DNA from: Caulobacterales bacterium
GTDB lineage: Bacteria; Pseudomonadota; Alphaproteobacteria; Caulobacterales; Caulobacteraceae
Length of the DNA stretch: 41,285 bases
NCBI GenBank assembly: GCA_016183935.1
Contig: JACPDR010000010.1
Location: forward strand, 1-41,285
Reading direction: 5' to 3'
The position numbers were made by a program, and so were the translations under genes. Below are positions 36,541 through 41,285 of this stretch, piece by piece (the stretch's first letter is position 1; every line of letters begins with the position of its first letter). Under the pieces are notes generated by a model. That model worked only from the letters and a program-made list of their open reading frames with translations. It had not been told where the DNA came from and did no database searches.

Positions 36541-36744
36541 TCAGGCCCCGTGCGTGGACTTCCACCACATGCCGACCACCAGCAGAACGACGGCCAGCGC
36601 CTGCAGCGCGACCCGCAGCCGCATCAGCTTGTTGGAGCGCGAGCGCGCCTCGGGCCCGGTCTGGTAGAGCGAGCGGATACCCAGGGCGAGGGTGACGGCC
36701 ACGGCGAGGATGGCCAGCAGGATAAGGACGTCCAGTACGGTCAT
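36541..36744 (-). CDS. HIG1-type twin-transmembrane protein
   Basis: A 67-residue inner-membrane protein with two helices (VLDVLILLAILAVAVTLALGI and VALQALAVVLLVVGMWW) joined by a basic loop, GPEARSRSNKLMRLR. The loop with S-N-K-L-M-x-x-R-V is the signature of the bacterial HIG1/twin-transmembrane group. HIG1 proteins in mitochondria assist respiratory complexes; the bacterial role is not established. It is often found next to the PduO-type adenosyltransferase and ETF genes in alphaproteobacteria, as here. Confidence 0.88.
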   Translation of the reverse strand: MTVLDVLILLAILAVAVTLALGIRSLYQTGPEARSRSNKLMRLRVALQALAVVLLVVGMWWKSTHGA

Positions 36745-36769
36745 GCCGCCACCCTATAGGCCGGGATGG

Positions 36770-38161
<1,392 letters not shown>

Positions 38162-38227
38162 GAAAGCCTCTGGAGCGTCGCTGGTTTTGCGCCGCCTATA
38201 GCCCGCCCCCCGCCGAGGGGCAATGAA

Positions 38228-38249
38228 CATATAAGGATATCCTTATATG
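38228..38249. promoter_or_regulatory. Perfect 22-base palindrome upstream of ahcY, candidate SahR-type operator
   Basis: The left half CATATAAGGAT (38228-38238) is followed directly by its exact complement ATCCTTATATG (38239-38249). It lies 67 bases before the ahcY ATG and stands out as A+T-rich. ArsR-family repressors of the SahR type control ahcY and methionine-cycle genes in Proteobacteria from similar ATATAARGATATC-like palindromes. No such regulator gene is in the window. The palindrome also overlaps a -10-like sequence. Confidence 0.7.
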
Positions 38250-38325
38250 AAGCTTCCGACAGAATCCTGCGCCCGGGTCGCGGGAAGCCAGATTCCGTGC
38301 AAGCATGCGCGCGGGGAGGAGCGTG

Positions 38326-39261
38326 ATGACGGCAGACGGACTCAGCCGCCGCGTCATGGGCGGCGCGTTGCTGGCGGCGCTCGCGGCGCCGCGCGCGGCC
38401 TTGACCCAGGAAGCCCAGGTCGACGAGTTCCGCGCCGACCAGACGACCGACCGGGTACGGCGCTCGACAGTGCCGGTCTTCATCAACGATCAAGGACCGT
38501 TTCGCTTCGCGGTCGACACGGCGGCCAGCGCGTCGGTGGTCGCCAGCGATCTGGCCGATCGCCTGAACATCGCCCCGGCCGGCGAACTGGACATGCACAC
38601 AGTGATCGGCCTCGAGCGCGTCCCCGCCGTGCGCGCGCGCACCCTGTCGAGCGGAGCCCTGTCGGTCGGAGGGGCCCGGATGGCGGTCGGATCGCGCGCC
38701 GGCCTGATCGGACTGGACGGCCTGCTCGGGCTCGACCTGCTCGCCGAGCAGCGCCTGGTCATGCGCTTCCGCGGCCAGGGTCGATCATCCATCCATCGCT
38801 CCCGGCCCGATCACGACCAGTTTCTCGGTGTGGTGAGGCCGCGGGTCCGCTTCCATCCTCCCGAGGGCGGCGGCGTCGACCTGATGGTCGTGGACGCCCT
38901 CGTTCGGGGCCAGGGGGTCCAGGCGATCGTCGACACGGGCGCCCAGGTCACCCTGATCAATCCGGCCCTGGCGCAGGCCGCCGGCGCCCGTCCCTTCCAG
39001 AGCCGGACGGCCTCGACCGGGAACATGCTGGTCCAGTCGCCGACAGGGCGGGCCGCGCTGGCGCAGGCGATGGTGGTCTCGGCCGTCCATTTCGACGAAC
39101 TGGTGCTGGATCAGCTGGCGGTGCTGATGGGCGATTTCCACATCTTCCGCCTGCTCGGATTGCAAGACACGCCGGCCATGCTGATGGGCGTCGACGTGCT
39201 GGGCGTCTTCGAGCGGGTGGTCATCGACCTGAAACGCGGCGAGATCATCATGGAGGTCTGA
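38326..39261 (+). CDS. Retropepsin-like aspartic protease-fold protein, two domains, exported
   Basis: A 311-residue protein, starting at the ATG at 38326 after GGGGAGGAG. A twin-arginine signal is present ([19 protein letters not shown]). It contains two retropepsin-like domains. The first active-site loop is D64-T-A-A67 in [19 protein letters not shown], with Ala in place of the usual Gly. The second is D203-T-G-A206 in [18 protein letters not shown]. Both are followed by a hydrophobic GxDLL or GVDVL strand ([20 protein letters not shown]) typical of the fold. The arrangement suggests an intramolecular pseudo-dimer like pepsin. Activity and substrate are not known. bioB follows at 41 bases. 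Confidence 0.85.
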   Translation: MTADGLSRRVMGGALLAALAAPRAALTQEAQVDEFRADQTTDRVRRSTVPVFINDQGPFRFAVDTAASASVVASDLADRLNIAPAGELDMHTVIGLERVPAVRARTLSSGALSVGGARMAVGSRAGLIGLDGLLGLDLLAEQRLVMRFRGQGRSSIHRSRPDHDQFLGVVRPRVRFHPPEGGGVDLMVVDALVRGQGVQAIVDTGAQVTLINPALAQAAGARPFQSRTASTGNMLVQSPTGRAALAQAMVVSAVHFDELVLDQLAVLMGDFHIFRLLGLQDTPAMLMGVDVLGVFERVVIDLKRGEIIMEV

Positions 39262-39302
39262 GAGCTTGTTCGTCCGCCCTGCCTGCGTCAGGAAGCGGAC
39301 CC

Positions 39303-40298
39303 ATGACAGCCGATCTTTCGATTCCCCGCCATGACTGGACCCTGGACGAGGTCGAAGCCCTGTTCGCCCGACCGTTCATGGAGCTGGTGTTCGAGGCGGC
39401 GACGGTGCACCGGCGCTGGTTCGATCCGTCCGAAGTGCAGAAGAGCCAATTGCTGTCGATCAAGACCGGCGGCTGCGCCGAGAACTGCGGCTACTGCTCG
39501 CAGTCGGCCAGTTTCCAAACGGGGCTGAAGGCCGAGAAACTGATGGATGCGCAGGCGGTTCTGGCCGAGGCCATGGCCGCGAAGGCCGGCGGGGCCAGCC
39601 GCTTCTGCATGGGCGCCGCTTGGCGCGAGCTGAAGGACCGCGACACGCCCAAGCTGGCGACGATGATCGCGGGCGTGAAGGCGCTCGGGCTGGAGACCTG
39701 CGCCACCCTGGGCATGCTGACCGCCGATCAGGCGCGGCAGTTGAAGGCGGCAGGGCTGGATTACTACAACCATAATCTGGATACGGGACCGGACTATTAC
39801 GCCGAGGTGGTGACGACGCGGACGTATCAGGACCGGCTGGATACGCTGGCCCACGTGCGGGAGGCGGGGATGAGCACCTGCTGCGGCGGCATCGTCGGCA
39901 TGGGCGAGGCGCGGCGCGACCGGGCGGGGCTGCTGCATGCGCTAGCGACGCTGCCGGAGCACCCCGACAGCCTGCCCGTGAATGCGCTGGTGCCGGTCAC
40001 GGGCACGCCGCTGGGCGACCGGGTCAGGCGGGAGGGCGAGATCGATCCGATCGAGTTCGTCCGCACCGTCGCGGTGGCGCGCCTGGTCTGCCCGAAGGCG
40101 ATGGTGCGGCTGTCGGCCGGACGCGAGACGATGAGCCCGGAGATGCAGGCCCTGTGCTTCCTGGCCGGCGCCAACTCCATCTTCGTCGGCGGCAAACTGC
40201 TGACCACGCCGAACCCGGAACAGGACGAGGACGCGGCGTTGTTCGACCTGCTCGACCTCAAGCCGATGGAGCCGAGGGCGGTCGAGACGGCTGCGTAA
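39303..40298 (+). CDS. bioB: Biotin synthase
   Basis: A radical-SAM enzyme that inserts sulfur into dethiobiotin to make biotin. It is 331 residues from the ATG at 39303, with AGGA upstream. The 4Fe-4S cluster cysteines are C58, C62 and C65 ([14 protein letters not shown]). Further motifs: [102 protein letters not shown] and [18 protein letters not shown], where the Arg and Cys residues bind the 2Fe-2S cluster. The other biotin genes are not in the window. It is downstream of the protease-like gene on the same strand, probably in one unit. Confidence 0.97.
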   Translation: MTADLSIPRHDWTLDEVEALFARPFMELVFEAATVHRRWFDPSEVQKSQLLSIKTGGCAENCGYCSQSASFQTGLKAEKLMDAQAVLAEAMAAKAGGASRFCMGAAWRELKDRDTPKLATMIAGVKALGLETCATLGMLTADQARQLKAAGLDYYNHNLDTGPDYYAEVVTTRTYQDRLDTLAHVREAGMSTCCGGIVGMGEARRDRAGLLHALATLPEHPDSLPVNALVPVTGTPLGDRVRREGEIDPIEFVRTVAVARLVCPKAMVRLSAGRETMSPEMQALCFLAGANSIFVGGKLLTTPNPEQDEDAALFDLLDLKPMEPRAVETAA

Positions 40299-40332
40299 CC
40301 GGCCCTTAAGCGCCGCGTGCCAGCATCACGGC

Positions 40333-40725
40333 ATGGATCGTCGCGCCCTTCTCGGCCTCGCCGCCGTCGCCGCCTCAGCCGCCGCGCCCGCACGGGCGTC
40401 CAGCGACAAGGCCGCGCCGCAGCCCAGCTACCTTCGCCTGCCGACCATCACAGCCAACGTCCGGCGCCATGGCGGCGGGCGCGGGACGATGACGGTCGAG
40501 ACCGGTCTCGACACCCCGGACGCCGCCTTGCGCGCCCGCGTCGCCCAGTCGCAGCCGCGCCTGCGGGCCGCCTACGCCGCCGTGGTCCAGCAGGCGGCCA
40601 ACGCCCTGCTGCCGGGCGCGCCGCCGGATGTGGAGCGTCTCGTCGCCCAACTGCAGGCGGCCACAGACCGGACGGTGGGCCGGCCGGGCGCGCGGTTGCT
40701 GATCGGGACGGTGATGGTGTTCTAG
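40333..40725 (+). CDS. Small Tat-exported protein, FliL-like fold possible
   Basis: A 130-residue exported protein with a twin-arginine signal (MDRRALLGLAAVAASAAAPA). The mature part, PSYLRLPTITANVRRHGGGR then MTVETGLDTPDAALR, a helix RVAQSQPRLRAAYAAVVQQA and the end RLLIGTVMVF resemble the FliL periplasmic domain (strand, long helix, final strand). FliL itself has a membrane anchor and acts at the flagellar motor, which this lacks. The match is by pattern only. No Shine-Dalgarno is obvious before the ATG, and the gene lies 34 bases after bioB. Confidence 0.6.
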   Translation: MDRRALLGLAAVAASAAAPARASSDKAAPQPSYLRLPTITANVRRHGGGRGTMTVETGLDTPDAALRARVAQSQPRLRAAYAAVVQQAANALLPGAPPDVERLVAQLQAATDRTVGRPGARLLIGTVMVF

Positions 40726-40814
40726 AGAGCCGCGGACGTCTGGAGAGGCGGACGCCCGGAACTTTCGCCATGGGTGGAAAGCGGACGTTCCCGCTGCCCC
40801 GCCACCTGCAACGA

Positions 40815-41180
40815 TCATTTTTTCTTGAACTCAAACAGTTCAATGAGATTTCCCGATGGATCCTCCAGAAGCCTGGCCCGACCGGCTCCAGCCTCGCTGA
40901 TTTCCCCTTTGAATTTGGATCCAGCCGCGGTCAGTCGACCAATGAGAGCGTTAATGTCATCAGTAATGAGCATGAACCGATTCCATCCGCCTGGTTCTGG
41001 ATTACCACCAGCCGTGCCCCCACTTCCTGCGCCCGGGGCACTTAAGTAAAGCGTGAGGTCATCACGAATGAGCGACGCGAATTTGCCCGGGTTGTGCATG
41101 TCAACTTTAAACTCGAGTGTATCGCGATAGAACTCAAGAGCGACGTCAACATCGGTCACGATGTACCGGATTGATGCCAT
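40815..41180 (-). CDS. VOC family (glyoxalase/bleomycin resistance-like) protein
   Basis: A 121-residue single vicinal-oxygen-chelate module. It has the beta-alpha-beta-beta-beta repeat halves: IRYIVTDVDVALEFYRDTLE then FKVDMHNPGKFASLI, and WNRFMLITDDINALIGRLTA, GSKFKGEISEAGAGRARLLE, DPSGNLIELFEF. The terminal Glu in NLIELFEF is the usual metal ligand. GGGAGAA precedes the ATG. Its base composition (about 53% G+C by hand count over 40801-41160) is well below the neighbours, hinting at transfer. Substrate is unknown; the domain serves many enzymes and resistance proteins. Confidence 0.88.
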   Translation of the reverse strand: MASIRYIVTDVDVALEFYRDTLEFKVDMHNPGKFASLIRDDLTLYLSAPGAGSGGTAGGNPEPGGWNRFMLITDDINALIGRLTAAGSKFKGEISEAGAGRARLLEDPSGNLIELFEFKKK

Positions 41181-41285
41181 TGTAGATTCTCCCTGCAGAT
41201 GTTTTTGACTTGATCATCGGCGCGGCATCGGCCTTCTCAGCATCGGCGCACCCGGAGGTTTCCACGCTTGGAAATATCCGCAACA

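Noticed and set aside
38162..38227. SAM or SAH riboswitch before ahcY
   Set aside because: The leader is too short and lacks the conserved cores of those riboswitch classes; the palindrome points to protein control.
38247..39302. Extended N-terminus on bioB
   Set aside because: The frame upstream overlaps the whole protease-like gene and has no family match; the ATG at 39303 gives the standard BioB length.
41181..41285. Regulatory site at the right edge
   Set aside because: Only a short TTTCCA/TGGAAA inverted pair near 41260 is visible, too weak to call without the sequence beyond the edge.

Overview
The window looks like chromosome from a high-G+C alphaproteobacterium of the order Caulobacterales, most likely Brevundimonas or a close relative. 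This is inferred from gene content: a DUF4167 protein next to prmC, tandem DUF4893 proteins, a HIG1-type twin-transmembrane protein beside a PduO-type adenosyltransferase and ETF genes, and a short TonB receptor locus. I see no rRNA, tRNA, CRISPR array, transposase, integrase or phage genes. Composition is uniformly G+C rich except at the right edge, where a VOC-family gene is close to 53% G+C.

Left part (1-7.5 kb): sucC (TCA cycle) is flanked by two paralogous small secreted proteins. Next come a minus-strand MFS transporter and a TonB-dependent receptor, separated by a good terminator, with a divergent TetR regulator, probably a regulated outer/inner membrane uptake pair. From 7 to 13 kb there is a DUF2306 / LytTR / DUF2167 membrane-regulatory cluster, a BrkB-family membrane protein, prmC (release-factor methylation) and a DUF4167 gene. 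From 13 to 18 kb lies a set of envelope proteins: two tandem DUF4893 lipoproteins, a stomatin tail without its SPFH domain, a SnoaL-like lipoprotein, a TPR protein and a Tat-exported serine hydrolase.

Centre (18-30 kb): clpB is recognisable but abnormal. About 20 residues near its C-terminus are encoded by an 87%-identical inverted copy of its own M-domain sequence, replacing a segment of about 40 residues that the family normally has. A GIY-YIG endonuclease gene follows, bracketed by two 148-base palindromic repeats. Then come a 14-TM drug-exporter-type MFS, an EstB-like esterase, a TIGR03862-type flavoprotein, a GreA/GreB-type factor, a 48-residue basic protein, an exported protein made of eight perfect-length 12-residue YxWRNG repeats, and a three-domain LigD end-joining ligase.

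Right part (30-41 kb): a translationally coupled pair of exported amidohydrolases (the second lacks the metal-binding HxH), DUF167, a lipoprotein, etfB-etfA (etfB is frameshifted by a small deletion at a 4-base microhomology), a PduO-type cobalamin adenosyltransferase with a twin-TM protein, ahcY with a perfect 22-base palindrome upstream that is probably an operator, a double-domain retropepsin-like protein, bioB, a small Tat-exported protein and the VOC protein.

The most unusual observations are the self-derived inverted segment in clpB, the microhomology deletion in etfB, the 12-residue repeat protein, and the palindrome/GIY-YIG/palindrome unit. The two lesions in housekeeping genes could also be assembly faults, and raw reads would settle that.
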